The notes under the pieces were generated by a model. That model saw only the letters and a program-made list of their open reading frames with translations. It was not told where the DNA came from and searched no databases. Positions 1 through 11,468 of a stretch of DNA of 64,000 nucleotides are shown in pieces. The first letter of the stretch is position 1. Each line of letters opens with the position of its first letter. Made by a program: the position numbers and the translations under genes. The DNA comes from Dehalococcoidia bacterium (lineage in GTDB: Bacteria; Chloroflexota; Dehalococcoidia; Tepidiformales; Tepidiformaceae). The stretch covers positions 365,918 through 429,917 of the forward strand of contig PQAO01000021.1 in NCBI GenBank assembly GCA_003104995.1. Direction: 5' to 3'.

Positions 1-46
1 GCCCCACCCGGGCCGTTCAGGCACTCCGTGCTATTCTTTTCCCTCG

Positions 47-832
47 ATGGACCGTCGGCCGGTTGGGATGTTCGACTCTGGTGTGGGCGGCTTGAGCGTC
101 CTGAAGGCTTTCCGGCAGCTCGCCCCCACCGAGCGCGTCATCTACTTTGCCGATACGGCTTACTTTCCCTACGGCCCGCGGCCCGCGCCCGAGGTGCGAA
201 AGCGCTCATTCGCCATCGTCCAGCGCCTCGTCCAATCAGATGTGAAGCTCGTCGTGGTCGCCTGCAACACCGCCTCGGCCGCCGCCTTGCCGGACCTTCG
301 CGAAGCCTTTCCCGTCCCGTTCGTGGGCATGGTCCCCGGCGTGAAGCCTGCCGCCTCCCGCTCCAGGGCCGGCCGCGTCGCCATCCTCGCCACCCCTGGC
401 ACACTCGATGGCGAGCTCTTTGCCCGCGTCGTCGATGACTTCGGGCGCGGCACGCGCATCACGACGATTCCGGGGAGCGGCCTTGCCGAGCTGGTCGAGT
501 CGGGCCAGGCGGGCACTCCGCGCTCCCGGGAAGCCCTGCGCGGTCTCCTCGGCCCCGAGGTCCAGGCCGGAGCCGACACAGTGGTCCTGGGTTGTACGCA
601 TTACGCCTTCCTCCAGGACGACATCCATGCTGAATTCCCGAATCTTTCTATCGTCGACACCAGCGAAGCAGTTGCTCGCCGCGCGGTCCAGTTGCTCGAC
701 GAAGGCGGCCTCCGCGGCCCTTCGGACCAGGAGGGGGAACTCGATCTGATTGTGTCCGGCGACCGCGAGCAGTTCCGGGCGATAATGCGGCAGCTCAGCT
801 TCGAGCCCGCAACGATGGAGGCACGGCAATGA
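47..832 (+). CDS. murI: Glutamate racemase
   Basis: 261-residue glutamate racemase, which interconverts L- and D-glutamate in the cytoplasm for peptidoglycan. The N-terminal DSGVGG motif (Asp10, Ser11) and the two catalytic cysteines, Cys73 in ACNTAS and Cys183 in GCTHY, are all present, and the length is normal for the family. The ATG at 47 has no clear ribosome-binding site; a TATTCT at 32-37 could be a -10 box giving a nearly leaderless message, which is speculative. The stop overlaps the pyrF start (ATGA at 829-832), so the two are probably translationally coupled. It joins murA and mreB as the cell-wall genes of this window. Confidence 0.95.
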   Translation: MDRRPVGMFDSGVGGLSVLKAFRQLAPTERVIYFADTAYFPYGPRPAPEVRKRSFAIVQRLVQSDVKLVVVACNTASAAALPDLREAFPVPFVGMVPGVKPAASRSRAGRVAILATPGTLDGELFARVVDDFGRGTRITTIPGSGLAELVESGQAGTPRSREALRGLLGPEVQAGADTVVLGCTHYAFLQDDIHAEFPNLSIVDTSEAVARRAVQLLDEGGLRGPSDQEGELDLIVSGDREQFRAIMRQLSFEPATMEARQ

Positions 833-1623
833 GGTTCTTCGAACAGCTCGCCCGGCGAAGCAGCGAAATTGACTCCCTCGTCTGCGTAGGCCTCGACCCC
901 GACTTCCGCAAGCGCCGCATCGAAGACGTCGCCGCCTTCAACCGGGCCATCATCGAGGCGACCACCCCCTACGCCGCCTGCTACAAACCGAACATCGCGT
1001 TCTATGAGCAGTTCGGGCTCCCCGGGCTTCGCGCGCTCGAAGCCACCCTCGCCGCCATCCCCCCGGGCATCCCGGTCATCGGCGACGTTAAGCGCGGCGA
1101 TATCGGTAACACCGCCGAGGCCTACGCCCGCGCCATGTTCGAACAGTGGGGCTTCGGCGCCGTCACCGTGAGCGGATACCAGGGCCGTGACACCGTCGAG
1201 CCTTTCCTCGCCTACGAGGGCCGTGGGGTCTTCGTTCTTTGCCGCACCTCGAATCCCGGCTCGCGGGAGTTCCAGGAGCAGCGCCTCGCCAATGGCCGCA
1301 TGCTCTTCGAGGAGGTTGCCCTTACTGCCTCGGCCTGGTCGCCAAACGTCGGGCTGGTTGTCGGCGCGACCGCCCCGAACGAACTTCGCACGGTCCGCGC
1401 GCTGGTGCCCGAAACGCCCCTCCTTATCCCCGGTGTGGGCACCCAGGGCGGCAGACCCGAGGAGGTTGTCGCGGCTGCCGGTTACCTGCCCGGCAAGATG
1501 GTGGTCAACGCCTCGCGCGGTGTCATGTACGCCACCGAGGGCCCCGGCTTCGCTGAAGCTGCCGCTGAGGCGGCCCGGCTCCTTCGCGACCAGCTCAAGG
1601 CCGCGGCCGCGGCCCACGCATGA
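829..1623 (+). CDS. pyrF: Orotidine 5'-phosphate decarboxylase (type 2)
   Basis: 264-residue OMP decarboxylase, the last step of UMP synthesis. An N-terminal VCVGLDPD strand and the signature GDVKRGDIGNT at about residues 85-95, with the catalytic Asp-Lys-Asp set, place it in the longer type 2 (mycobacterial/myxobacterial) subfamily, and the length fits that group. A late GVGTQGG phosphate-binding loop is also visible. It starts inside the murI stop and its own stop overlaps the start of the following DUF951 gene (ATGA at 1620-1623), making a tight cluster. No other pyrimidine gene is nearby. Confidence 0.95.
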   Translation: MRFFEQLARRSSEIDSLVCVGLDPDFRKRRIEDVAAFNRAIIEATTPYAACYKPNIAFYEQFGLPGLRALEATLAAIPPGIPVIGDVKRGDIGNTAEAYARAMFEQWGFGAVTVSGYQGRDTVEPFLAYEGRGVFVLCRTSNPGSREFQEQRLANGRMLFEEVALTASAWSPNVGLVVGATAPNELRTVRALVPETPLLIPGVGTQGGRPEEVVAAAGYLPGKMVVNASRGVMYATEGPGFAEAAAEAARLLRDQLKAAAAAHA

Positions 1624-1811
1624 TCGCTGAGATCCATGCCGGCGAGGTCTACCGCATGCGGCGCCAGCACCCCTGCGGCGGCTGGGAGTGGAAGGTCTAC
1701 CGCACCGGAGCGGACATCGGGATCGAGTGCCTGACGTGCCACCGGCGGGTGATGGTCGAGCGCCGCCGCTTCGAGTCGCGCATGAAGTCACTCGTCGGCC
1801 GCGATGACTGA
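1620..1811 (+). CDS. DUF951 family small protein
   Basis: 63-residue protein matching the DUF951 pattern: a first half containing RMRRQHPCGG, then WEV/WKV, a GADIG(I/L) core, CLTCHRRVM with a CxxC pair, and a basic C-terminus. The three cysteines suggest a small metal-binding fold, but the function is unknown. The family is typical of Firmicutes and Chloroflexi, where it often sits beside translation or division genes. The ATG overlaps the pyrF stop and its TGA overlaps the following MFS start (1804), so it is coupled on both sides. Confidence 0.85.
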   Translation: MIAEIHAGEVYRMRRQHPCGGWEWKVYRTGADIGIECLTCHRRVMVERRRFESRMKSLVGRDD

Positions 1812-3117
1812 CGCCCCCATCCAGGTGTCGCTGCCGCTGCTCCAGCAGCGCCCGTTCCGGATGCTCAGCTTTACGCGCTTCTTCTCGCGCGTCGCTCAAT
1901 ACGGACTCAATTTCGCCCTCGTCCTGCTGATCAACGAAGAAACCGGCAAGGCGTTTCTCAGCTCGCTCCTGGTCCTGGCGCTGGTGGTCCCGTCTACGGT
2001 CGCGGGCATCGTCGCCGGTACGGCAGCCGATGTCTTCCCCAAGCGTGCCCTGGTCTTCCTCGGTGATATGGCCAGGGCGGCCTTCTGCGTCTACTTCGTC
2101 CTGAACGCGAGCGGTGTCGCGTCCTACTACATCGTCGCGATCCTCCTTGCCACCGCGACGCAGTTCTCCAGCTCGGCCGAGGGAGCAATCATGCCGGCGA
2201 TTGTCGAACGCTCGGAGCTGGCCCGGGCGAACGCCATTAGCCAGGCGGTGGGCGGCGCCGCTCAGCTCATCGGGCTCGGAGTCCTCACACCGATCGTCCT
2301 CCGCGTGTTCGACAGCCGGGACGCGCTCTTCCTGATCTGTGCGGGCCTGTTCTTCATCGCGGCGTTCCAGGCGCTCTTCATTGGGCGGATCCACGCGCGG
2401 GGCCGAGTTGATATCGGTGGCGAACCGGCCGGCCGCTGGTGGCTCGTCGGCTGGCGCGCGATCAAGGCGGACCGGATGGTGACGCACGCCGTGATCGAAC
2501 TCACGCTCATCGCCTCCACCCTCATCATCCTCGGTGGCCTGGTTCCCAAGTACATCGACGATGTGCTCGGACTACCCGTCGAGATCGGCGCCCTCATCCT
2601 GACCCCGGCCGCCGCCGGTGTGATCGTCGGATTGCGCGTCGCGGGGTTCCTTGCCCGGCGTGTACCCCACGGATTCCTGAGTACTACCGGCTTCACCATC
2701 TTCGTCGCGTGCCTGGCGCTTCTCGCCTTCGTCAACGAAGAGGCGGACTTCCTCGGTGGATTCGGTGCGTTTTCCTGGCTTAACTCTGTGGACATTGGCA
2801 ACTTCGACGCGGGCGGCGTGATGGCAATGGTCATCACGTTCCCGCTCGGGTTTTCCTACGCCGTCGTCTCGGTCGCGGGCAACACCGTCATGGATGACCG
2901 CGTCCCGCTCCACCTCCGGGGCCGCGTCGGTGCCACCCAGGCAGCTCTTTCCGCCATTGCATCCTCGGTGCCCGTCCTGGTTGCCGGAGCCCTCGCCGAC
3001 TTCATCGGCGTGGCCCCTGTCATGGCCATGGTGGCGGGGCTCGCCGGTGTGGTGGCAGTCGCCAACCTGCGCGAGCCAGGCGACAACTCCGGCGCCCCCC
3101 GCAGGCCCGTGGGCTGA
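1804..3117 (+). CDS. MFS transporter
   Basis: 437-residue integral membrane protein with about twelve hydrophobic segments and the major facilitator superfamily layout. The N-terminal half has the loop 2-3 pattern (GTAADVFPKR, a variant of GxLaDrxgrr), as in EntS/macrolide-efflux-like exporters. The central cytoplasmic loop is around residues 195-225. The substrate cannot be read from sequence. It begins inside the stop of the preceding DUF951 gene, so it is the last gene of the murI-pyrF cluster. The ATG at 1804 is favoured because the first residues lead straight into helix 1. Confidence 0.85.
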   Translation: MTDAPIQVSLPLLQQRPFRMLSFTRFFSRVAQYGLNFALVLLINEETGKAFLSSLLVLALVVPSTVAGIVAGTAADVFPKRALVFLGDMARAAFCVYFVLNASGVASYYIVAILLATATQFSSSAEGAIMPAIVERSELARANAISQAVGGAAQLIGLGVLTPIVLRVFDSRDALFLICAGLFFIAAFQALFIGRIHARGRVDIGGEPAGRWWLVGWRAIKADRMVTHAVIELTLIASTLIILGGLVPKYIDDVLGLPVEIGALILTPAAAGVIVGLRVAGFLARRVPHGFLSTTGFTIFVACLALLAFVNEEADFLGGFGAFSWLNSVDIGNFDAGGVMAMVITFPLGFSYAVVSVAGNTVMDDRVPLHLRGRVGATQAALSAIASSVPVLVAGALADFIGVAPVMAMVAGLAGVVAVANLREPGDNSGAPRRPVG

Positions 3118-3125
3118 TGCTCTCG

Positions 3126-3155
3126 TTGACTGGCCGATCCGGGCGAACCTATCAT
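3126..3155 (+). promoter_or_regulatory. Sigma-A-type promoter before the bifunctional-nuclease gene
   Basis: TTGACT (3126-3131) and TATCAT (3150-3155) are separated by 18 bases and lie just past the MFS stop. A strong GGAGGGG Shine-Dalgarno at 3177-3183 and a GTG start at 3191 follow. This implies the downstream gene is transcribed from its own promoter. Seen by eye, not tested. Confidence 0.55.
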
Positions 3156-3190
3156 CGAGGCAGGCCCAGTGGGCCCGGAGGGGTCAATCC

Positions 3191-3733
3191 GTGAAAGAGC
3201 TGAGCATCGAAAGCATCAGGCTCAGCCTTATGAACTACCAGCGTGTCGTCATCCTCCGCGAAAAGGATGCCGACCGGTACCTGCCCATCTGGATCGGGCC
3301 GGCCGAGGCCGATGCCATCGCCGTGCGCCTCCAGGATGTTTCCGTCGCCCGGCCCCTCACCCATGACCTCCTCCGCAACCTCATCGAGCAACTCGGCGGA
3401 CGCGTCGTCTACATCCTCGTGAACGATCTCTCGAACGACACCTTCTTCGCCCGCATCGTCCTCGATGTGAACGGCGAGACCCTGGAGATCGACAGCCGCC
3501 CCTCCGACGCCATCGCCCTCGCTGTCCGCGTCGACGCCCCGATCTTCGCCGCCGAAGACGTCCTCGACCGTGCAGGTGTGGTTCTCGATGAGGAAGGGCA
3601 GCCCGGCAGCGCGTCCTCGGCTTCGATCGAAAGCCGCCCGGTGGACCCCGCCGAGCTCGAACGCCTGGGCGCTTTCAAGGACTTCATCGAGGGACTCGAT
3701 CTCGATGATTTCGACCAGCGCAAACGCCCCTGA
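3191..3733 (+). CDS. Bifunctional nuclease family protein (DUF151)
   Basis: 180-residue protein of the bifunctional nuclease (BFN, DUF151) family. The core is recognisable: RYLPIWIGPAEADAIA near residues 30-45, THDLL, the strand FFARIVLDVNGE, and SRPSDAIALAVR near 110-122. Plant and bacterial members have been described with DNase/RNase activity, but most are uncharacterised. The tail (about residues 135-180) is acidic and less conserved. The GTG at 3191 is chosen over an upstream in-frame start inside the MFS gene because GGAGGGG lies 7 bases before it and the conserved domain begins immediately. Confidence 0.85.
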   Translation: MKELSIESIRLSLMNYQRVVILREKDADRYLPIWIGPAEADAIAVRLQDVSVARPLTHDLLRNLIEQLGGRVVYILVNDLSNDTFFARIVLDVNGETLEIDSRPSDAIALAVRVDAPIFAAEDVLDRAGVVLDEEGQPGSASSASIESRPVDPAELERLGAFKDFIEGLDLDDFDQRKRP

Positions 3734-3782
3734 CGGTGGGCCGTAGATTCACAAACCAGGGACGTTAGGGGCCCGGATCTGC

Positions 3783-3812
3783 TTGCGCATTGCTTCACAA
3801 TCCGCCTATGAT
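3783..3812 (+). promoter_or_regulatory. Putative promoter of the ATP synthase operon
   Basis: TTGCGC (3783-3788) and TATGAT (3807-3812) are separated by 18 bases and lie 38 bases before the GTG start of the first gene of the atp operon. The -10 is a 5/6 match to the sigma-A consensus; the -35 is weaker. It lies in a 116-base gap that has no other candidate. Confidence 0.5.
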
Positions 3813-3849
3813 GCCCGGGGTCTGGAGTCCGGGCGCCTGGGAGGCGTGT

Positions 3850-4083
3850 GTGGGCAGCTGGATGGTTCCGACTGCCTCACTGCTGGGTGCGGGGTGGTTC
3901 TTTGCCACCACAATCATCCTGGGAGTGCTCATCGGCCACTGGGTCGATGGGAAGACCGGCCTCGAGCCCGTATTCACACTGATTGGGATCGCCCTCGGAT
4001 TGGCCGTGGCTGCGGTCGGCGGCTACCGAATGCTGTCGCCGTTCATGCGCTGGCTCGGGGATAACGATTCAGAGCAGGGTTGA
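3850..4083 (+). CDS. AtpZ/AtpI-like F1Fo assembly protein
   Basis: 77-residue membrane protein with two hydrophobic segments (about residues 10-28 and 40-58) separated by a short loop containing GHWVDGKTGLEP. This is the arrangement of AtpZ/AtpI 'gene 1' proteins that precede ATP synthase operons and help assemble the c ring or take up Mg2+. The GTG at 3850 is chosen because GGGAGG sits at 3839-3844 and the putative -10 box at 3807-3812 would exclude the upstream TTG at 3790. Its stop is one base from the atpB start. Confidence 0.75.
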   Translation: MGSWMVPTASLLGAGWFFATTIILGVLIGHWVDGKTGLEPVFTLIGIALGLAVAAVGGYRMLSPFMRWLGDNDSEQG

Positions 4084-4084
4084 T

Positions 4085-5404
4085 TTGAAGCTCCTGAAGA
4101 TCGCTGGTATCGCCGCTGTCGTGATTGGCTGGCTCGCCATTGGCCTGCTCGTTGCCCGTGGCCCGCAGCCGGAAATTATCGTTCCCGCGGAAGTGATCAC
4201 CACGGTCGGGCCCCTCAACCTCACCAACTCGCTCATCACCTCCTGGGTCGTCATGGCCCTGATTATCCTCATTTCGCTCATGGCCACCCGTTCGATGAAG
4301 CTCATCCCATCGGGCATCCAGAACTTTGTCGAGGCAGTTGTCGCGTTCCTCGTCGGCCAGGTCGAAGAAATCGCCGGCGAAAAGAACGGCCGCCGTTTCT
4401 TCATGGTCGTCGCCACCATCTTCATCTACGTCATTGTCAACAACTGGTTCGGCCTGATGCCGTTCTTCAACGCCTTCGGCAAGACCGAGGACGTGAACCA
4501 CCACGTGTTTGAGGAAATCTACGAACACGCCCACGACAACAAGGTCTACGAAGAGCGCGAGCACCACGCAGCCTGGTTCATGGAGAACACTGCCGGCATG
4601 ACCGTCGCCAAGAGTGGCGCGAAGGCGGTCAAGTTCGAAATCCTCGCCGGCGACTCCGCCGGTGTTGCCACGGACCGCTACATCATCTTCCTCGCCGAAG
4701 AGTTCACGGATTACGAAGGCCCCGCGGACCACGAGGCGGCCCCCACCGAGGCTGACGTCCGCGCGGCCCTCGCCGCCCTGGAGGCTGATCCAAAGGCCCC
4801 CAAGATCCATCTCGTGGAAGCCCACGGCGATGGCGAGGCCTCCGCCGAAGACTCGGGCCACCACGCCATTCCCAGCGCAACCCTTGGCGGAGATGTCGAG
4901 TACATCGACTTCCCCGGCGAGAAGCTCGGGCTCGTCATCCCGCTCTTCCGTAGCGCCTTCAGCGATGTGAACAACACGCTCGCCCTCGGCATCGTCGCCT
5001 TCCTCTGCATCGAGTTCTGGGGCTTCCAGGCACTCGGGTTTGGCTACCTGAAAAAGTTCTTCAACACCGACGGCATCATGTCGTTTGTCGGCATCCTCGA
5101 ACTCCTCTCAGAGTTCATCCGGGTCATCAGCTTCGCCTTCCGTCTCTTTGGGAACATATTCGCGGGCGAGGTCCTGATCCTCATGCTGACGTTCCTGATG
5201 CCGTTCCTGTTCGTGGACATCATCTATGGGCTGGAGCTCTTCGTAGGCTTCATCCAGGCGGCGGTGTTCGCGATGCTGACGCTCGTCTTCGCGGTCAGTG
5301 CGGTTGAGCACCACGGCGAAGACGAGCACCACGATGGGCACGAAGGCGGTGAGGCCGACGCTCACCCCGCGCATCCCGAAACTGGGGCAGTCCAGGCTCA
5401 CTAG
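4085..5404 (+). CDS. atpB: ATP synthase Fo subunit a with large insertion
   Basis: Proton-channel subunit a of the F1Fo ATP synthase. From the TTG at 4085 it is 439 residues, against about 230-300 in most bacteria. Helices 1-2 and the NWFGLMPF segment (120-127) are followed by roughly 150 extra residues (about 131-285) rich in Glu, Asp and His. The normal C-terminal half then resumes: SDVNNTLAL, then AFRLFGNIFAGE with the essential Arg353, then the helix 5-6 region near 375-405. The C-terminus is a His/Asp/Glu tail. The TTG start is inferred from GAGCAGGG just upstream and from the neighbouring stop. Both halves of the channel look intact, so the insertion is probably tolerated, perhaps as an extracytoplasmic domain. 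Confidence 0.9.
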   Translation: MKLLKIAGIAAVVIGWLAIGLLVARGPQPEIIVPAEVITTVGPLNLTNSLITSWVVMALIILISLMATRSMKLIPSGIQNFVEAVVAFLVGQVEEIAGEKNGRRFFMVVATIFIYVIVNNWFGLMPFFNAFGKTEDVNHHVFEEIYEHAHDNKVYEEREHHAAWFMENTAGMTVAKSGAKAVKFEILAGDSAGVATDRYIIFLAEEFTDYEGPADHEAAPTEADVRAALAALEADPKAPKIHLVEAHGDGEASAEDSGHHAIPSATLGGDVEYIDFPGEKLGLVIPLFRSAFSDVNNTLALGIVAFLCIEFWGFQALGFGYLKKFFNTDGIMSFVGILELLSEFIRVISFAFRLFGNIFAGEVLILMLTFLMPFLFVDIIYGLELFVGFIQAAVFAMLTLVFAVSAVEHHGEDEHHDGHEGGEADAHPAHPETGAVQAH

Positions 5405-5468
5405 GGCCTGTTCGCAATAATCGGAATCTGAAACGCACCCGGAGAGGTGCAACGGAGGCAAGTCAGAC

Positions 5469-5735
5469 ATGGACCTTTTGAGTGCTCTGCCGTTCCTGGT
5501 CGTCCTGGAGACAGACGCCGCCAAGGCAATCGGTGCCGCCATCGCGATGGCGGTCGGTGGCCTGGGCCCGGCGCTCGCAATCGGCAACCTGGTTGGTAAG
5601 GCCATGGAAGCGCTCGGCCGCAATCCCGAGGCCCGCGCCGCCATCCAGACCAACATGATCCTGGGCGTCGCGTTCGCCGAAGCTATCGGCATCTACGCGC
5701 TCCTTTCCGCCCTCATCATCGCCTTCGTCATCTAG
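5469..5735 (+). CDS. atpE: ATP synthase Fo subunit c
   Basis: 88-residue proteolipid that forms the rotor ring. There are two membrane helices: a glycine-rich first helix (about residues 18-42) and a second (about 62-87), joined by the polar loop GRNPEA (50-55). The ion-binding carboxylate is Glu71 in VAFAEAIGIY. Ala follows it instead of the Ser/Thr typical of Na+ rings, so proton coupling is more likely. GGAGG at 5454-5458 lies 10 bases before the ATG, and a small GCACC/GGTGC stem-loop at 5435-5450 precedes it. Confidence 0.95.
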   Translation: MDLLSALPFLVVLETDAAKAIGAAIAMAVGGLGPALAIGNLVGKAMEALGRNPEARAAIQTNMILGVAFAEAIGIYALLSALIIAFVI

Positions 5736-5766
5736 TCTCGGCAGCAGCCGGAACTGAGGTTCCCGC

Positions 5767-6276
5767 ATGGACAAAGCAGTCGAAGCGCTCGGCCTTAACC
5801 TGCCGCAGCTCATCGCGCAGGTGGCGAACTTCTTCGTGCTGCTCGTCATTCTTCGGCTGACGCTCTACAAGCCGATCCTGAAGATGCTGGACGAGCGAAA
5901 GCAGAAGATCGCCGAAGGCCTCAACGCCGCGGAAATCGCACGCGCCGAGGCTGCCTCGGCCCAGGCCAACATCCAGGTGCAACTCGACGCCGCCCGCAAG
6001 GACGGCCAGGAGATCGTGGCGAATGCCCAGAACATCGCCACGCGCATCCAGGCCGATGCCCGGGAACAGGCCGGCAAAGACCGGGAGGCCGCTCTTGAAC
6101 GGGCTCGGACCGAGATCCAGCTCGAACGCGACCAGGCCATCGCCGTGCTTCGCGCGGAGTTCGCCGGCATCACCGTCTCGGCTGCCGAGAAAGTCATCAA
6201 CCAGTCCCTCGACCGGCAGGCGCACCAGCGAATCATCGATGAGACGCTCGCCGAGTCGAACTTCAGTGGGAATTAG
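5767..6276 (+). CDS. atpF: ATP synthase Fo subunit b
   Basis: 169-residue peripheral-stalk subunit. One N-terminal membrane helix (about residues 17-35, ANFFVLLVILRL) is followed by the family's LYKPILKMLDERK segment and then a long charged Ala/Glu/Arg-rich helix to the C-terminus, which would dimerise as the stator stalk. It lies between c and delta. The stop is 3 bases before the atpH ATG. Confidence 0.93.
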   Translation: MDKAVEALGLNLPQLIAQVANFFVLLVILRLTLYKPILKMLDERKQKIAEGLNAAEIARAEAASAQANIQVQLDAARKDGQEIVANAQNIATRIQADAREQAGKDREAALERARTEIQLERDQAIAVLRAEFAGITVSAAEKVINQSLDRQAHQRIIDETLAESNFSGN

Positions 6277-6279
6277 GCG

Positions 6280-6813
6280 ATGGCAGATCTCCCGGCGGCC
6301 AGAAGGTACGCACAGGCAGCTTTCGGCATCGCCCGCGACGCCGGCGCCATCGCCGCATGGCGGGAGGAACTGAACGACGTCGCGACCGTGCTTGCGGAAT
6401 CCGGCCTCGCACCAATCCTCTCCGACACGCGCGTGCCGGTGGAACAGCGGCTTGCCATGGTCGAACGCAGCCTGGACGTCAGTCCACTGACGCTCAACCT
6501 CGCGAAGCTGCTGGTCTCCAAGGCCCGCTCCGGTGAGGCTCGAGCGGTTGCCGAGGCGTTCGGGCGCCTGGCCGATGACCACGAGGGCATTGCTCACGCC
6601 GAAGTGACGACGGCTGTTGAGTTGGCGCCAGCCCAGCTCGACGCCATCGCGCAGCAACTCGGCACTTCGCTGGGGAAGCAGGTCCGCGCAATCGGCACTG
6701 TCGACCCCGGCATCGTCGGCGGCGTCGTTGTGCGCGTCGGCGACAAGCTGGTAGATGGAAGCGTTCGGACCCGGCTCAAGCGGCTACGGCGCGAACTGGA
6801 GGGTGCCCGCTAA
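6280..6813 (+). CDS. atpH: ATP synthase F1 subunit delta
   Basis: 177-residue OSCP/delta subunit that links the b stalk to the top of the alpha3beta3 head. The N-terminal ARRYAQAAFGIA segment and the C-terminal block around VDPGIVGGVVVRVGDKLVDGS (about 144-164) are the two conserved ends of the family. Length is normal. It starts 3 bases after atpF and precedes atpA by 39 bases. Confidence 0.92.
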   Translation: MADLPAARRYAQAAFGIARDAGAIAAWREELNDVATVLAESGLAPILSDTRVPVEQRLAMVERSLDVSPLTLNLAKLLVSKARSGEARAVAEAFGRLADDHEGIAHAEVTTAVELAPAQLDAIAQQLGTSLGKQVRAIGTVDPGIVGGVVVRVGDKLVDGSVRTRLKRLRRELEGAR

Positions 6814-6852
6814 CGCGGGTGTTCGGACGAGTTGAAGAAGAGGTAAGCCGCA

Positions 6853-8355
6853 ATGGCAGTACGTGCTGAAGAGATCGCCTCGATCCTGCGCGAGCAGATC
6901 GAGAGCTTCGGGAGCACGGTCACCGCGACCGATGTCGGCTCGGTGATCGAGGCTGGTGACGGCGTGGCCCGCATCCACGGGCTTTCGGGTGCGATGTACT
7001 CGGAGCTCCTGGAGTTCGCCAACGGCACCATGGGCATCGCCCTTAACCTCGAAGAGGAATCCGTCAGCGCCGTGGTGCTCGGTGAATACGCCGACATCAA
7101 GGAAGGCGACGAGGTCCGCTCCACCGGGCGCATCATCGAGGTCCCCGTCGGCGATGCCCTCATCGGGCGCGTCGTCGATGCCCTCGGGAACCCTATCGAT
7201 GGGAAGGGCCCCATCCGCACGGACCGCACGCGGCCCATCGAGCGCATCGCACCTGGCGTGACGCTCCGCAAGAGTGTGAACCAGCCCGTTCAGACGGGCA
7301 TCAAGTCCATCGACGCGATGTTCCCCATCGGCCGCGGCCAGCGCGAGCTCATCATCGGCGACCGCTCCACCGGCAAGACCGCCATCGCCCTCGACACCAT
7401 CATCAACCAGAAGGGTGGCGACCTGGTCTGCATCTACGTCGCCATCGGCCAGAAGGCCGCCAAGGTCGCCCAGGTCGTGGGCATCCTCGAAGAAGCTGGC
7501 GCGATGGACCACACCATCGTCGTTGCCGCCAATGCCTCCGAATCGGCGGCACTCCAGTACCTGGCGCCTTATACGGGCTGCACCATGGGCGAAGAGATCA
7601 TGGAAAGCGGCCGCGATGCCCTCATCGTCTACGACGACCTGAGCAAGCACGCCTGGGCCTACCGCCAGATCTCGCTCCTTCTGCGCCGGCCTCCAGGGCG
7701 CGAAGCCTATCCGGGCGACGTGTTCTACCTCCACAGCCGTCTGCTCGAACGGGCCGCCCGTCTCGAAGCCGGCGGTTCCCTCACCGCCCTCCCAATCATC
7801 GAGACGCAGGCGGGCGACGTGTCCGCCTACATCCCGACGAACGTCATCTCCATCACCGACGGCCAGATCTACCTGGAGTCCGACCTCTTCAACGCGGGCA
7901 TCCGGCCGGCCATCAACACCGGCCTTTCGGTCAGCCGTGTTGGCTCCTCAGCCCAGACCAAGGCGATGAAGGCCGTCTCCGGCGGCCTGAAGGGCGATAT
8001 GTCGCAGTACCGCGAACTCGCCGCCTTCGCCCAGTTTGGTACCAGCGACCTCGACGCCTCCACCCGCCGTCAGCTCGAACGCGGCCAGCGCGCCACCGAA
8101 GTCCTGAAGCAGGACCAGTTCCAGCCCCTTAGCCTCGCTGAGGAAGTCGTCGTCATCTACGCCCTCACCGGTGGCCTCCTGGATGACGTGCCGGTCACCA
8201 AGGTGCGCGCCTTCGAAAACGAGCTCCGCAAGTACCTGGGCAGCAACGAGCGAGACCTCATCGCCGAAATCCAGGCCAACCCGGTGATGACGCCCGAATT
8301 GCAGGAACGCCTGCGGGCCGTGATCGGTACCTTCAAGGACACGGTCCCCTACTAG
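6853..8355 (+). CDS. atpA: ATP synthase F1 subunit alpha
   Basis: 500-residue non-catalytic nucleotide-binding subunit. The Walker A loop GDRSTGKT is at residues 169-176, followed by the VYVAIGQK region and the alpha signature [17 protein letters not shown]. The length and N-terminal helix are standard. An AAGAGG ribosome site precedes the ATG. A GC-rich stem-loop and a second short palindrome lie in the gap to atpG. Confidence 0.97.
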   Translation: MAVRAEEIASILREQIESFGSTVTATDVGSVIEAGDGVARIHGLSGAMYSELLEFANGTMGIALNLEEESVSAVVLGEYADIKEGDEVRSTGRIIEVPVGDALIGRVVDALGNPIDGKGPIRTDRTRPIERIAPGVTLRKSVNQPVQTGIKSIDAMFPIGRGQRELIIGDRSTGKTAIALDTIINQKGGDLVCIYVAIGQKAAKVAQVVGILEEAGAMDHTIVVAANASESAALQYLAPYTGCTMGEEIMESGRDALIVYDDLSKHAWAYRQISLLLRRPPGREAYPGDVFYLHSRLLERAARLEAGGSLTALPIIETQAGDVSAYIPTNVISITDGQIYLESDLFNAGIRPAINTGLSVSRVGSSAQTKAMKAVSGGLKGDMSQYRELAAFAQFGTSDLDASTRRQLERGQRATEVLKQDQFQPLSLAEEVVVIYALTGGLLDDVPVTKVRAFENELRKYLGSNERDLIAEIQANPVMTPELQERLRAVIGTFKDTVPY

Positions 8356-8371
8356 GACCTGACGAGACCGC

Positions 8372-8403
8372 GGCGGGCAGCGATGCCCGCCCAGCCCGGG
8401 CTG
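8372..8403 (+). other. Intercistronic stem-loops between atpA and atpG
   Basis: GGCGGGCA (8372-8379) and TGCCCGCC (8384-8391) form a perfect 8-bp stem with a GCGA tetraloop, followed at once by the palindrome CAGCCCGGGCTG (8392-8403). No T-run follows, so full termination is unlikely. A processing or attenuation element that adjusts subunit stoichiometry is a reasonable guess. Confidence 0.45.
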
Positions 8404-9292
8404 CTGACCCAACGGCAGCCGTGAATCCGGGGACGAGAGACAGCAATGGCGACCATCCGGCAGCTCAAGCGGCGCATCCAGAGCGTCAAGAACACGGCGA
8501 AGATCACCAACGCGCTGCAACTCGTTGCAGCGTCGAAGATGCGCCGCGCCCAGGACCGTGCCGAGCAGTCCAGGCCGTATGCCCAGAAGCTCCGCGTCGT
8601 CCTCGCCGGGCTCGCCTCCCAGTCGGGCGAAGACCAGGACGCCGCCCGCCACCCGCTCCTCGTCTCCCGCCCGGTGAACAACATCGCCGTCCTCCACATC
8701 ACCCCCGACCGCGGCCTGTGCGGCGGCCTCAACGCCAACATGAACCGCAGCGCCGGTACGTTCGTGGCAATGCAGCACGAGCCAGTCCAGGTCGTGGCGG
8801 TTGGCAAGAAGGGCCGCGACTTCTTCGTCCGCGCCCACGTCCACCTGGCCGCGGAATTCACCGACCTCGGCGACTACCCGTCCCAGGCCGACACCCTGGG
8901 AATCGCTCGCCTCATCATCGACGACTACCTGGCCGGGAAGGTCGACCGCGTCTATGTCAGCTTCCCCGAGTTCGTCTCGACGGCGACCCAGCGGCCCGCT
9001 ATCCGTCAGCTTCTCCCGATCGAGCCCCCTGCGCCGGTCGATGGCGTGGACGAGGCGCAGTTCGCGGATTACATCTTCGAGCCCTCCCCGGACGTCGTCC
9101 TCGCCGGGCTCCTGCCGCGCTATATTGAGATGCAGATCTACGAGGCGATCCTCCAGAACGCCGCGAGCTTCCAGTCGGCCCAGATGGTCGCCATGAAGAA
9201 CGCGACCGACAACGCGCAGGACATCACACGCGAACTCACCCTCACCTATAACAAGGCCCGCCAGGAGCAGATCACCAAGGAACTGCTCGATA

Positions 9293-11465
<2,173 letters not shown>

Positions 11466-11468
11466 ACC

